A DNA stretch of 64,000 nt from an uncultured Alloprevotella sp. (GCA_944322325.1 CALUOQ010000009.1:1-64000), one strand, 5' to 3'. Positions 7,421-16,311 are shown, counted from the stretch's first letter. Notes: a model not told the origin generated them from the letters alone. Made by a program: numbers and translations.

Positions 7421-8689
7421 ATGAAGACCGGAAAAGTGGATGCCCTGCTGGGCATCGTCTTCGGCGACGAAGGCAAAGGAAAGATAGTAGACTTCTTTAC
7501 CCCGAAATACGACGTCGTGGCCCGTTTTGCCGGCGGTCCCAACGCCGGCCACACCATTATTTTCGACGGAAAGAAGTTCGTGCTCCGCTCCATCCCCTCG
7601 GGTATTTTCGACGAGGGCAAGGTGAACATCATCGGCAACGGCTGTGTCATCGCCCCCGACCTCTTCATGGCCGAAGCCCGCGAGCTCGAAGCCGCCGGCT
7701 ACGACCTTACGAACCGTCTGCACATCAGTAAACGCGCCCACCTCATTCTGCCCACCCATCGCGTACTCGACCGCGCCTACGAAGCCGCCAAAGGCAAGGG
7801 TAAGGTCGGCACGACGGGCAAAGGCATCGGTCCGACATACAGCGACAAGGCCGCACGCATCGGCCTGCGCGTGGGTGATATCCTCGAGGGATTCGAGGAG
7901 AAATACCAGGCACTCAAGGCCCGCCACGAGCAGATTCTGCGCGACCTGCACTACACTGACTACGACATCAGCGACGACGAACGCAACTGGATGGCCGGCG
8001 TGGAATACATGCGCCGCTTCCAGCTCTCGGACACAGAGCTCGAAATCAACCAACTCCTCCGCGAAGGCAAAAACGTACTGGCCGAGGGCGCACAAGGCTC
8101 CCTCCTCGACATCGACCACGGCACGTACCCTTTCGTGTCGTCGTCCAGCACCACGTGCGGCGGTGTCTGCACGGGCCTCGGCGTGGCCCCGGGCACCATC
8201 GGCGAAGTGTTCGGCATCTTCAAGGCATACAGCACGCGCGTCGGGTCCGGCCCCTTCCCCGTCGAACTCTTCGACGAGACGGGCGACACCATCCGCCGTA
8301 TCGGCAATGAGTACGGCGCCGTCACCGGGCGCAACCGCCGTTGCGGCTGGATTGACCTCGTGGCCCTCAAGTACGCCATCATGATTAACGGAGTGACGCA
8401 ACTGGTGATGATGAAGGGCGACGTGCTCGACGACTTCGCAACCATCAAGGTCTGCACCGCCTACCGGAAAAACGGTGAAACGACGACCACCATGCCCTAC
8501 GACACCGCCGGCTGGGAGGCCGTCTACGAAGAGTTGCCCGGCTGGCAGACTGACCTGACCGCCATCCGCGACGAGAAGGACTTCCCGCCTGCCTTCAAGG
8601 CGTACATCAGCTACCTCGAAGAGCAGCTCGCCACGCCTATCCGCATCGTCTCCGTCGGTCCTGACCGCGAGGCTACGATCATCCGCTAA
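7421..8689 (+). CDS. purA: Adenylosuccinate synthetase
   Basis: A 422-residue enzyme that joins IMP and aspartate using GTP, the first step from IMP to AMP. The N-terminal signature FGDEGKGKIVDFF binds GTP/IMP with the catalytic Asp, and GPNAGHTI follows at about residue 40 with the catalytic His. GTTGKGIGPTYSDK (about 128-141) and the late VGPDRE complete the family pattern. Length is normal for the family. It follows the fur-like gene by 24 bases and ends at a strong two-way terminator. The enzyme is cytoplasmic and expected to be essential. Confidence 0.97.
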   Translation: MKTGKVDALLGIVFGDEGKGKIVDFFTPKYDVVARFAGGPNAGHTIIFDGKKFVLRSIPSGIFDEGKVNIIGNGCVIAPDLFMAEARELEAAGYDLTNRLHISKRAHLILPTHRVLDRAYEAAKGKGKVGTTGKGIGPTYSDKAARIGLRVGDILEGFEEKYQALKARHEQILRDLHYTDYDISDDERNWMAGVEYMRRFQLSDTELEINQLLREGKNVLAEGAQGSLLDIDHGTYPFVSSSSTTCGGVCTGLGVAPGTIGEVFGIFKAYSTRVGSGPFPVELFDETGDTIRRIGNEYGAVTGRNRRCGWIDLVALKYAIMINGVTQLVMMKGDVLDDFATIKVCTAYRKNGETTTTMPYDTAGWEAVYEELPGWQTDLTAIRDEKDFPPAFKAYISYLEEQLATPIRIVSVGPDREATIIR

Positions 8690-8808
8690 GACCGTCTGCC
8701 CCCCACCGACGACTGCCTCAGCCCCGACTACCGCGCCGCCATGCCTCGCCGCATGGCGGCGCGTCTCGTTTCCCGGCGCCACGACCTGCGGAAACTGGTA
8801 CGAAAAAA

Positions 8809-8846
8809 GTCCGGAACCGCCCTTCGGCGATTCCGGACCCTTTTTC
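8809..8846. terminator. Bidirectional terminator between purA and rubrerythrin
   Basis: Eight-base arms GTCCGGAA (8809-8816) and TTCCGGAC (8831-8838) carry an A-run on the left and CCTTTTTC on the right, so it can stop both convergent genes. Confidence 0.85.
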
Positions 8847-8871
8847 TGTAAGTACTGACGGCGACTCCCGC

Positions 8872-9420
8872 TTACTTCTTGAAGTAACGGTTGTACAGAC
8901 CCTCGAAGCCGCGGCCATGGCGAGCCTCGTCGCGAGCCATCTCGTGCACGGTGTCGTGGATGGCGTCGAGGTTGAGTTCCTTGGCACGCTTGGCGATGCG
9001 CGTCTTGTCGGCACAGGCTCCGCTCTCGGCGGCCATACGCTTCTCGAGGTTGGTCTTCGTGTCCCAAACGCAGTCACCGAGCAGTTCGGCAAACTTCGAA
9101 GCGTGTTCGGCCTCCTCCCAAGCGTAACGCTTGAAAGCCTCGGCAATTTCGGGGTAGCCCTCGCGGTCGGCCTGGCGGCTCATGGCCAGATACATGCCGA
9201 CCTCGGTGCATTCGCCCATAAAGTGCGCGTTGAGGTCCTTTATCATCTCGTCGTCGCAGCCCTTGGCCACGCCGACCACGTGCTCAGCCACGAACTCCAG
9301 GCCCTCTTCCTTCATTTCCTTGAACTTCGAGGCGGGTGCGCCGCAAAGCGGGCATTTCTCGGGAGCGGTGTCACCTTCGTGTACGTAACCGCAGACGGTG
9401 CAAATAAATTTCTTCTTCAT
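8872..9420 (-). CDS. rbr: Reverse rubrerythrin (rubredoxin domain first)
   Basis: A 182-residue non-haem iron peroxidase. Unlike classical rubrerythrin, the rubredoxin-like iron site comes first: CTVCGY (residues 8-11) and CPLCGAP (about 24-28). The four-helix diiron domain follows, with ligands in [19 protein letters not shown] and the C-terminal [13 protein letters not shown]. Such proteins reduce hydrogen peroxide with electrons from NAD(P)H oxidoreductases and protect anaerobes. It lies 52 bases downstream of the PerR-like regulator on the same strand, which suggests one peroxide-controlled operon. The start is the only good ATG before the first Cys pair. Confidence 0.93.
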   Translation of the reverse strand: MKKKFICTVCGYVHEGDTAPEKCPLCGAPASKFKEMKEEGLEFVAEHVVGVAKGCDDEMIKDLNAHFMGECTEVGMYLAMSRQADREGYPEIAEAFKRYAWEEAEHASKFAELLGDCVWDTKTNLEKRMAAESGACADKTRIAKRAKELNLDAIHDTVHEMARDEARHGRGFEGLYNRYFKK

Positions 9421-9472
9421 GTCCTTGTTCGTTTAAGTGGTTATTATTGGGGTTGTCGTTAACGTTTCCGAT

Positions 9473-9901
9473 TCAGTTTCCGGCCTGACGCCTGAGGCAG
9501 TCCGCACACGTGCCGCGGTAGTAAAGGCTGGCCTCGCGGGCCACGTGTCCGCCGGGCAGCACGCCGGGTGCAGCCACGGGCACCTGGTCGACCGGCAGGT
9601 CGTAGACCGTGCCGCAGGCCGTACAGAGCAAATGGGCGTGAGGCTCGACCATGGCGTCGAAACATACGTTGTGCTCGTCGATGGTAAGCATCCGGGCCGC
9701 GCCCTGCTCGACAAGCAACCGCAGCGTATTGTACACCGTCGTCTTGGACAGCGTGGGGATTTTATTCACCAGATGCACGTAAATCTCGTCGGCGGTGGGA
9801 TGCGTGTGGTGCTGCTGTAGATATTCCATCACGGCCAAGCGCTGCACCGAGGGCTTCACCCGGTGTTCCAGCAGGTAGTCGTAGGTCGAAATCTTAGTCA
9901 T
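9473..9901 (-). CDS. PerR-like Fur-family regulator
   Basis: A 142-residue repressor of the Fur superfamily. The winged helix occupies about residues 8-80 (VKPSVQRLAVMEYL, then LSKTTVYNTLRLLVEQG). The C-terminal part holds PHAHLLCTACGTVYD (His ligands and Cys pair) and GTCADCLRR (second Cys pair). Placement just before rubrerythrin supports a peroxide-sensing (PerR) role. That is context inference, since sensing His/Asp residues alone do not separate PerR from Fur. The promoter upstream has both boxes at ideal spacing and faces the DNA-repair gene promoter. Confidence 0.9.
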   Translation of the reverse strand: MTKISTYDYLLEHRVKPSVQRLAVMEYLQQHHTHPTADEIYVHLVNKIPTLSKTTVYNTLRLLVEQGAARMLTIDEHNVCFDAMVEPHAHLLCTACGTVYDLPVDQVPVAAPGVLPGGHVAREASLYYRGTCADCLRRQAGN

Positions 9902-9938
9902 ATATAATTTTGTATCGGCTACATTGTTTGTACGACTG

Positions 9939-9970
9939 CAAAATTAGACATTTTCTTTATTGCCTCCAAA
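9939..9970 (-). promoter_or_regulatory. Promoter of the PerR-like/rubrerythrin operon
   Basis: On the minus strand TTTG (9967-9970) is followed 20 bases later by TAATTTTG (9939-9946), an ideal Bacteroidota promoter. It sits 38 bases upstream of the regulator and only 20 bases from the opposite-strand -7 box at 9991. Confidence 0.8.
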
Positions 9971-9990
9971 TTTTTCAGCCGGATTTTTGG

Positions 9991-9998
9991 TAATTTTG
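9991..9998 (+). promoter_or_regulatory. Bacteroidota -7 promoter box
   Basis: TAATTTTG ends five bases before the ATG of the DNA-repair gene, so the mRNA would be leaderless or nearly so if this box is used. No -33 TTTG is at the expected distance. Confidence 0.55.
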
Positions 9999-10003
9999 CC
10001 GCT

Positions 10004-10708
10004 ATGATTACTGAACCTTCCCTCCGCGAGCGTCTTGAAGCGCTGGCGGACAGCCGTTTGGCCGACTTCAGCCGCAAGCTCATGCCCGGCGTGACGCGAC
10101 CCGTGCTGGGCGTCAGGGTGCCCCAGTTGCGGACTTTGGCGCGCGAACTGGCCTCGCGGCCCGACGCCGGGCAGTGGCTCAGCGTCGACCCCGCCCGCGC
10201 CTCGTTCGAGGAGATAGTGCTCGCCGGCCTGCTCGTCGGGCGGCTCAAGACGGATGCCGACACCTGGTTTGCCCGCGTGGCGGACTACGTCCCGCTCATC
10301 GACAACTGGGCCGCCTGCGACGTCCCTTGCAGCTCCTTCACCCGTATCCGCCGCGACGCCGAGCGCGGCTGGGCGTTCCTGCAGCCCTACCTGGACAGCC
10401 GTCAGGAATATGCGCAGCGCTTCGGCATCGTCATGCTGCTCGACCACTACGTCTGCGACGACTGGGTCGACCGCGTACTCGAGCGCCTCAGCCACGTCGA
10501 CCCCGCGGGCTACTATGCGCGCATGGCGCTGGGCTGGGCGCTGTCGGTGTGCTTCGTCAAGTTTCCCGAACGCACCCTCCCCTACCTCGAGCGGCCCGGC
10601 CTCGACGCCGAGTCGCGCCGCATGGCCCTGCAAAAGATACTCGAATCGCGCCGCCTCGCCGAGGCGTGGCGCCCCCTCATCGTTCAACTCCGTCAACGTA
10701 AGTCATGA
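10004..10708 (+). CDS. DNA alkylation repair protein (AlkD-like HEAT-repeat family)
   Basis: A 234-residue protein of the DNA_alkylation family. The N-terminal SRKLMPGVTRPVLGVRVPQL matches the family opening, in which a conserved loop introduces HEAT-like helical pairs. Later helices hold DNWAACDVPCSSF (about residues 98-110), the aromatic/acidic surface that faces the lesion, and QRFGIVMLLDHYV. AlkD-type enzymes release N3- and N7-alkylated bases without base flipping. Bacteroidota paralogues often lack tested activity. It is followed by the GH127-like gene with a four-base overlap (ATGA at 10705-10708). Confidence 0.88.
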   Translation: MITEPSLRERLEALADSRLADFSRKLMPGVTRPVLGVRVPQLRTLARELASRPDAGQWLSVDPARASFEEIVLAGLLVGRLKTDADTWFARVADYVPLIDNWAACDVPCSSFTRIRRDAERGWAFLQPYLDSRQEYAQRFGIVMLLDHYVCDDWVDRVLERLSHVDPAGYYARMALGWALSVCFVKFPERTLPYLERPGLDAESRRMALQKILESRRLAEAWRPLIVQLRQRKS

Positions 10709-11865
10709 AACGTTTTTCCCTGCTTTCCCTCCTCTGGCTGGTGTGCCTCGCAGTCGTGGCCCAGCCCTCCCAGCCCCGCCTGCTGTCCCGACCGCTCACG
10801 CCCGTACCGGCCGACAGCGTAATGTTTATGAGCGCCGGCGAAAACTGGCGCACCATGGCGCTCGCCGCCGACCCTGCCCTGCGCCCCGCCCCGTTCCGCC
10901 CCGTCAGTCCGGCGGATTTCTCCACGCAGGCCAAAGTCTGGGAGGCACGCACGGCGGACAGCCTCAACCTCGTGGGCGGCACGGGCGACGAACTGCGCCA
11001 GCCGCAACTCGCCTCCGCCCTGCATACGCTCCACACGTCGGCCTCGCTCTTCCTGGCGTCGGGCGACGGCCGCTACATGGAAGCCGCCGAGCGCGCCCTG
11101 ATGAACGCCGTAGCAGCCGGGGCAGCGCCGGACCGCCCCACGGCCGAGCGCCGCGCCGCCGGAGAGGCCCTCATCGCGGCGCCGTCGCTCATTTACGCCA
11201 CCGACGCCGAGGGGCTCTACGTCAACCTTTTCGTCAACAGCTACGCCATAGTGCGCGCGGCGGGCTTCGACGGCGCCGTCGACCAGGTGACCGACATGCC
11301 CGCCACGGGCGTAGTCGTGCTGCGCCTGCGGCCGCGCGCCAACTCGAGCCCCATGACGCTGCGCCTGCGTCTGCCCGGTTGGGGCGCGGGCCGCGTCGTT
11401 CCCGAGGGGCGCTATACCGCCGAGGGCGCACAGCCCCTCCCCGAAGTGTACATCAACGGCAAGGAGGCACTCGCCTCGAGCGTCGAAGGCGGATACCTCA
11501 CGGTACGCCGCAAGTGGAACCGCGGCGACGAGGTGCGCCTGGTCTTCCCCCTGCCCGTGCTCTCGGTGCGCAGCGTCGAGGACGGCGCGGCGCGACGCGG
11601 CCGGGTGGCCCTGACACGCGGCCCGCTGACCTACGTCGCCGCCAAACCGGGCGCCGGCCTGCACCTCTCGGACAGTGTGCCGCCTCAGCCCGACTACACC
11701 ATCAACTACACCGGCTTCGTCCCCCTCGCCGGACGCCTCGACCCCGACACGCCCCAGGCCGGCAGCTCCGCCACGGCCGGCGTGGCGCTCAAGGCAGTGC
11801 CCTACGCCTATGCCTCACAGCTGCTCAAGGGGCGCCTGACGCTGTGGCTGCCCGAGCGGTCGTAA
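10705..11865 (+). CDS. Secreted GH127-like protein lacking the catalytic cysteine cluster
   Basis: A 386-residue protein with a signal peptide (to about residue 20, cut after VVA-QP). The C-terminal half matches the beta-sandwich part of GH127 beta-L-arabinofuranosidases: GLYVNLFVNS (about 172-181), LRLRLPGW (about 215), INGKEAL, GYLTVRRKWNRGDEVRLVFP, then GRVALTRGPLTYVA. GH127 enzymes are usually around 600-800 residues and carry a helical barrel with a zinc-binding Glu/Cys cluster. Here the barrel is shortened to about 100 residues and the stretch just before GLYVNLF has no cysteine. It is therefore probably inactive, or has become a binding or structural module. It overlaps the upstream repair gene by four bases. 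The 21-base repeat locus 2 lies 53 bases past its stop. Confidence 0.75.
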   Translation: MKRFSLLSLLWLVCLAVVAQPSQPRLLSRPLTPVPADSVMFMSAGENWRTMALAADPALRPAPFRPVSPADFSTQAKVWEARTADSLNLVGGTGDELRQPQLASALHTLHTSASLFLASGDGRYMEAAERALMNAVAAGAAPDRPTAERRAAGEALIAAPSLIYATDAEGLYVNLFVNSYAIVRAAGFDGAVDQVTDMPATGVVVLRLRPRANSSPMTLRLRLPGWGAGRVVPEGRYTAEGAQPLPEVYINGKEALASSVEGGYLTVRRKWNRGDEVRLVFPLPVLSVRSVEDGAARRGRVALTRGPLTYVAAKPGAGLHLSDSVPPQPDYTINYTGFVPLAGRLDPDTPQAGSSATAGVALKAVPYAYASQLLKGRLTLWLPERS

Positions 11866-11918
11866 GGCGGTGCCTCCCGCCGGGCAAGGGCGTCTCACAC
11901 GAAGACAGTCCCTGTTTT

Positions 11919-12001
11919 CACAAGTGTAGTCCCAGAAATTTCTATCGTAGTCCCAGAAATTTCTGGGACTACACTTGTTTTTGCCAAGTACTACACTTGT
12001 T
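11919..12001. repeat. 21-base modular repeat, locus 2
   Basis: ACAAGT leads into modules 11926-11946 (starts GTAGT, ends CTATC) and 11947-11967 (starts GTAGT, ends CTGGG), which share their first 18 bases. A 22-base module and a closing ACTACACTTGT follow. Arms 11920-11940 and 11958-11978 pair perfectly over 21 bases. It lies 53 bases after the GH127-like gene. Confidence 0.85.
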
Positions 12002-12133
12002 TTCCGCCCCGCCGCGACCGCGACGCCACATGCGGTCTGCCGCTTATTTTTCAAGGAATCCTCTATTTTTCGGGGTGAGACAGGGCTGATTCGCACTTTT
12101 TTTCATAAATTCGCCGCAATACCTTTAATACCA

Positions 12134-13636
12134 ATGATTATGAAAAAAATTACTACTTCCCTACTTGGGCTGTTGGCCGCCGGCCTGACGCTGGCGCCGG
12201 CCCACGCACAAGAGCTGTTCGAGCAGCAGACGCTGCCCAACCCCGACAACGTGCCCTCGCCCGTATTCCCCGTCCCGACGGAGCGCCAGATGGCCTGGTT
12301 TGAAACCGAATTCTACGGTTTCTCGCACTACGGCCCCAACACGTTCAACAACGTCGAGTGGGGCAACGACCGCAAGCCCAATCCCCTGGAGTACCGGCCG
12401 GAAACCATGCCTGACTGCGAGCAATGGGTCAACGCCATGAAGGCAGCCGGCATGAAGGCGGTCATCGTCATCTGCAAGCACCACGACGGCTTCTGTCTCT
12501 GGCCCACGGAAAGCACGGACTTCAATGTGCTCAACAGCGCCGGCGTCGGGCCACAGGTGGACATCCCCAAGCTCGTGTCCGACGCCTGCCGGAAAAACGG
12601 CATGAAGTTCGGTGTCTACCTCTCGCCGTGGGACGCCAGCAACGCCGCCTACGCCACGCCCGAATACGTGCAGAAAGTTTTCATGAAGCAGATTACGGAA
12701 CTCCTGACGAACTATGGCGACATCTTCGAAATATGGTTCGACGGCGCCAACGGCGGCTCGGGCTACTACGGCGGCGACGCGCTCACCACACGCAACATCG
12801 ACAAGAAAAGCTACTACGACTGGCCGAACACGATGGACTCCATCCACAGCCTCCAACCGGGCGCCGTCGTGTGGGGAAGGGAGTTCCGCTGGTGCGGCAA
12901 CGAGCAGGGCTACTCCGGAGCGACCTGCTGGTCGAACTTTGATACGAACGCCGTCACCTCAGAGAAGATCAACAACGAAGGCTACGAGGAGGGCTACGAA
13001 TTCATTCCCTCGGAGTGCGACGTACGTACCTCGCAAAAATGGTTCTGGCACGCCGACGAGCAAATCAAGACGCCGGAACAGCTGTTCAAGATTTACCTGG
13101 AATGCGTCGGACGCAACGCCACGCTCATCATGAACTGCGCCCCCAACACCGACGGCGTGCTGAGCGACGCCGTAGTGGAGAGCCTCGAGGGACTGGGCGA
13201 ACTGCTCGAAAAACGCCTGTCGGACAACTTCGCCCTCCAGGCCACGAACGTCACGGCCGACAACGTCCGCACCGGCGGCAAGTACGAGGCCAAGAACGTG
13301 ACGGACGGCGACAAGAATACCTATTGGGCCACGAACGACGACCAGACGACGGGCTCCGTCACCATCGAACTGCCCGAGGAAAAAACCATTCACTACGTGA
13401 TGCTCCAGGAGTACATCCGCCTCGGACAGCGCGTGCGCTCCTTCCGCATAGAGTACAGCCAGGACGGCTCGCGGTGGATGCAATTCGCCAGCGGCACGAC
13501 GATAGGCTACAAGCGCATTGTGGCGCGCGCGAACAACACGTCGAGCTACGGCACGGGCGTCAAGGCCAAGTACATCCGCGTCAACATCACCGACAGCCGC
13601 GCCTGCCCGCTGCTGAGCAACATCGCCATCTATTAA
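12134..13636 (+). CDS. Alpha-L-fucosidase (GH29) with C-terminal discoidin-type domain
   Basis: A 500-residue secreted glycosidase. The signal peptide ends near residue 26 (LAPAHAQ). The GH29 barrel occupies about 30-370, with the family motifs YGFSHYGPNTF, CKHHDGFCLWP, GVYLSPWD and the nucleophile Asp203 in EIWFDGANG. PSECDV and LLMNCAPN-like (LIMNCAPNTDG) segments close the domain. Residues about 375-500 are an F5/8 (CBM32-like) sugar-binding domain. It removes terminal fucose from glycans such as mucin. I chose the ATG at 12134. The longer frame begins inside the repeat locus. The next gene follows after 28 bases, so the two likely share a transcript. Confidence 0.93.
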   Translation: MIMKKITTSLLGLLAAGLTLAPAHAQELFEQQTLPNPDNVPSPVFPVPTERQMAWFETEFYGFSHYGPNTFNNVEWGNDRKPNPLEYRPETMPDCEQWVNAMKAAGMKAVIVICKHHDGFCLWPTESTDFNVLNSAGVGPQVDIPKLVSDACRKNGMKFGVYLSPWDASNAAYATPEYVQKVFMKQITELLTNYGDIFEIWFDGANGGSGYYGGDALTTRNIDKKSYYDWPNTMDSIHSLQPGAVVWGREFRWCGNEQGYSGATCWSNFDTNAVTSEKINNEGYEEGYEFIPSECDVRTSQKWFWHADEQIKTPEQLFKIYLECVGRNATLIMNCAPNTDGVLSDAVVESLEGLGELLEKRLSDNFALQATNVTADNVRTGGKYEAKNVTDGDKNTYWATNDDQTTGSVTIELPEEKTIHYVMLQEYIRLGQRVRSFRIEYSQDGSRWMQFASGTTIGYKRIVARANNTSSYGTGVKAKYIRVNITDSRACPLLSNIAIY

Positions 13637-13664
13637 TCCCCGAACCCTGAAAAACAAAAACACC

Positions 13665-15332
13665 ATGATACGCAACAAACTGTTCATCGCGACCGCCGCG
13701 TTCGCCGCTTCGCTCGGCCTGCACGCACAAACGGGCGCATGCACTTTCGAAACGCAAGACTACAAGAGCATATCGACCTACGACACCTGGGCCGACTCCC
13801 CCTTCCGCGACGGCCGGCTCGAAGGCCACGCCCGCATCGTCGACAACCCCTACAAGGACGACAACAATCCCTCGGACAAAGTGCTGGCCTTCCAGCGCTC
13901 ACGCTACGGCGGCCAGTTCTACGGCGCACGCATCGAGCTCAACGAACCCATCGAACTGTCGCCCACCACGAAGTACGTCCACGTGCTCATCTACTCGCCC
14001 AAAGGCGGCGAAATGGGCCTCGTCGGGCTGGGCAACCGCGCCGACCGCCCGGGCCAGAAGACCGACGTCGTCCAGGTGACCACCCTCGCCACGCTCAAGG
14101 CCTCCGAGGGCGGATGGTGCGACGCCGTGTTCCCCGTTTTCGGCAACGAAGGGGCGCGAATCCTCAGCATCGTCGTAGCGCCCGACGCTTCATTCAACCC
14201 CGGCGCAAGTCCTGACTTCATGACCTACATCGACGACATCGTCGTCGACGACAACGCCTCCCCGCGCATCGTCACGGGCGACTACCCCGTCAACTTCGAC
14301 CCCGACCAGACCATGACGCGCACCGACCGCCATCTGAACAACGTGCGCTTCACTTCGGGCGGCAAGTCCGGCGGCTCCGTCACGACCAGCGGCTGCACCT
14401 CGCGCGTCTACGTCGACCTCACCGAGAGCGGCGTGGTCAACGCCAAGCCCGGCGATCTCATCGAGCCCATCTATGGCTTCACGGGCAACTCCATGCACAG
14501 TTACACCTACATCGACTTCGGCAACGACGGCCGCTTCGATGTCGACCTCGAGTCCGACAATCCCGCCCAGAACAGCGACCTCGTGGCCTACTCCTACTAC
14601 GAGGGCAAAAACAGCCTCGGCGAAGAAGTTGCCCAAGGCATCAACTGTACCTCGCCCGCTTTCACCCTGCCCGCCGACCTGCCCCGCGGCTTCTACCGCG
14701 TACGCTCCAAAATCGACTGGAACAACGTCGACCCCGCCGGTTGCCTCACGTCGGGCAACAGCATCATCGACAACGGCGGCAACATCGTCGACTACCTGCT
14801 CAATGTCCACAGTGACAGCGTCAAACTCAACCTCGATGCCCGCATGTGCACCGTCACGATGGACGACGGCAGCGCCCTGAAAGACTCCGTCGCCTTCGGA
14901 CGCGCCTTCCGCCTCGCCATCACCATGGACGGCGACTACCGGCTCACCGGGCTCGAAGTCACGCACGGCTACAACCACGAGCAGCCGCAGTACGTACACG
15001 GCAACCGCCAGTGGCAAGTCGACGAAATCGACGCCAACGGCCGCACCACCATCACCATCCCCGCTTCGTACGTCGACGGCGACCTTTCCATCTCCGTGAA
15101 GTTCGAGAACGCCCCCGTCGGCATCGACAATGTAGACAAAGCCAGTCCCGCCATTGACGTCACCGTCGAGCAGGGCACTCTCGTGCTGCGCAGCCAGAGC
15201 GAACAGCCCTACCGCGTCATCTCGGCCGACGGCCGTATCGTCGCCGAGGGCCGGCTGAAAGGCACAAAGAAAATCTCCGGACTGCCCGTCGGCGCCTACA
15301 CCGTGAACGAAGTCAAGTGCGTCGTCCGCTAA
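13665..15332 (+). CDS. Secreted GEVED-domain protein with T9SS-like C-terminal domain
   Basis: A 555-residue exported protein. The signal peptide ends near residue 21 (LGLHAQ). Residues about 25-200 look like a carbohydrate-binding beta-sandwich (FETQDYKSISTYDTW, FMTYIDDIVVDD). Residues about 245-375 match the GEVED fold (YTYIDFGNDGRFD, RGFYRVRSKIDW). A short lectin-like part follows, and the last 75 residues (VRSQSEQPYRV-like strand, ISADGRIVAEG, GLPVGAYTV) resemble a type IX secretion sorting domain. I infer surface export and sugar binding. No catalytic residues are recognised. It follows the fucosidase by 28 bases, suggesting joint use on host glycans. Confidence 0.75.
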   Translation: MIRNKLFIATAAFAASLGLHAQTGACTFETQDYKSISTYDTWADSPFRDGRLEGHARIVDNPYKDDNNPSDKVLAFQRSRYGGQFYGARIELNEPIELSPTTKYVHVLIYSPKGGEMGLVGLGNRADRPGQKTDVVQVTTLATLKASEGGWCDAVFPVFGNEGARILSIVVAPDASFNPGASPDFMTYIDDIVVDDNASPRIVTGDYPVNFDPDQTMTRTDRHLNNVRFTSGGKSGGSVTTSGCTSRVYVDLTESGVVNAKPGDLIEPIYGFTGNSMHSYTYIDFGNDGRFDVDLESDNPAQNSDLVAYSYYEGKNSLGEEVAQGINCTSPAFTLPADLPRGFYRVRSKIDWNNVDPAGCLTSGNSIIDNGGNIVDYLLNVHSDSVKLNLDARMCTVTMDDGSALKDSVAFGRAFRLAITMDGDYRLTGLEVTHGYNHEQPQYVHGNRQWQVDEIDANGRTTITIPASYVDGDLSISVKFENAPVGIDNVDKASPAIDVTVEQGTLVLRSQSEQPYRVISADGRIVAEGRLKGTKKISGLPVGAYTVNEVKCVVR

Positions 15333-15356
15333 GTCGACGACCACTTTCCCTCATCA

Positions 15357-15400
15357 AGCGCGAGCCGCTCCCCGACCGGAGTGGCTCGCGCTCATTTCTG
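15357..15400 (+). terminator. Terminator after the GEVED protein gene
   Basis: Arms AGCGCGAGCC (15357-15366) and GGCTCGCGCT (15383-15392), with further inner pairs, are followed by CATTTCTG. It lies 25 bases past the stop codon. Confidence 0.7.
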
Positions 15401-15476
15401 CCCCCGCCACATTGCCCACACGTGTAAAAAAAACTGAAAAGCAAGCCCGTCACACGTAAGGCCGGGAAAATCAGCG

Positions 15477-15484
15477 TAACTTTG
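15477..15484 (+). promoter_or_regulatory. Bacteroidota -7 promoter box
   Basis: TAACTTTG, 27 bases before the MarR ATG. It covers an upstream TTG at 15482 that could otherwise be taken as a start. Confidence 0.6.
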
Positions 15485-15511
15485 CCCCCGAAACGACGCG
15501 TACTTCCCTCC

Positions 15512-15967
15512 ATGGAACTCCTCGACATTGACATACGCCTGATCTTTGCCATCATGAACGGCAAAGTGTCGTCAGCCATCAACCGCAAGCTGCAACGCAA
15601 TTTCAGCGCAGCCGGCATCAGCATCACCCCCGAGCAATGGACCGTGATGTTGCACCTGGCCGAGCGCGACGGCGTGACGCAACAGCAGCTCTGCAACGCC
15701 GTGTACAAGGACAAGCCCTCCATGACGCGCCTCATCGACGCCATGGAGCGCGCCGACCTCGTCGAGCGGCGCCCCGACCCCCACGACCGCCGCGCCAACA
15801 CCGTCCACCTGACCGCCCACGGACATGAAGTAAAGGAGCGCGCACAGAAAACAGCCCTCGTTACCCTCAAGGAAGCCCTGCGCGGACTCCGCCTCGACGA
15901 TCTGCGCACCTGCCAAGGCGCCATGCGCACCGTCTTTGAGAACATCACCGCCAGCTCGAAGCCCTGA
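15512..15967 (+). CDS. MarR-family transcriptional regulator
   Basis: A 151-residue winged-helix repressor. The core (about residues 35-110) shows ITPEQWTVMLHLAERDGVTQ, the recognition helix KPSMTRLIDAMERADLV and the wing RRPDPHDRRANTVHLT, all typical of MarR. Helices at each end form the dimer. MarR proteins respond to phenolic compounds, oxidants or antibiotics and usually control neighbours. Here the next gene (TatD) runs the other way, so the target is not evident. The ATG at 15512 is preferred because the longer frame starts inside the promoter box. Confidence 0.92.
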   Translation: MELLDIDIRLIFAIMNGKVSSAINRKLQRNFSAAGISITPEQWTVMLHLAERDGVTQQQLCNAVYKDKPSMTRLIDAMERADLVERRPDPHDRRANTVHLTAHGHEVKERAQKTALVTLKEALRGLRLDDLRTCQGAMRTVFENITASSKP

Positions 15968-16311
15968 GGACGCAAGACATCCCCACACAGCAGAAGAAAT
16001 CAAGACTATCGCCCCTGCAAAAATTACAATTGTAGGCTTACTTATTACATACCTTATACTTACCTTGTACAGCCTGCTCCGTTCTCCTTCATCGGTTCCT
16101 ATTTTCCTCAGCGCACAAAGTTGGCGCTGAAAAACTTTCTTTTGGTATTTCAGAGTCAGGTCGTGATAGACTTATCCGCGCAGACAGGTCCCGCGGTCGG
16201 GGCCGCCGGTACGCAGACAGAAACGGGATATCAAAGTTGCGTTGTCGCAGAAATTGGAATCATTGTCCTAGGTGGTACAAGATTAGGAAAAATGAAACAT
16301 AGGGCCGGGCA
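15968..16311. other. 344-base stretch without a recognised gene
   Basis: This stretch between MarR and tatD is less GC-rich than its surroundings around 16000-16090. I see no promoter box, terminator or recognisable coding frame. The short open frames on either strand have no family features. It may be decayed DNA. Confidence 0.4.

Noticed and set aside
11919..12001. Repeat loci as insertion-sequence ends or MITEs
   Set aside because: No target-site duplication was found around them, no transposase is present, and internal order varies between loci, unlike copies of one element.
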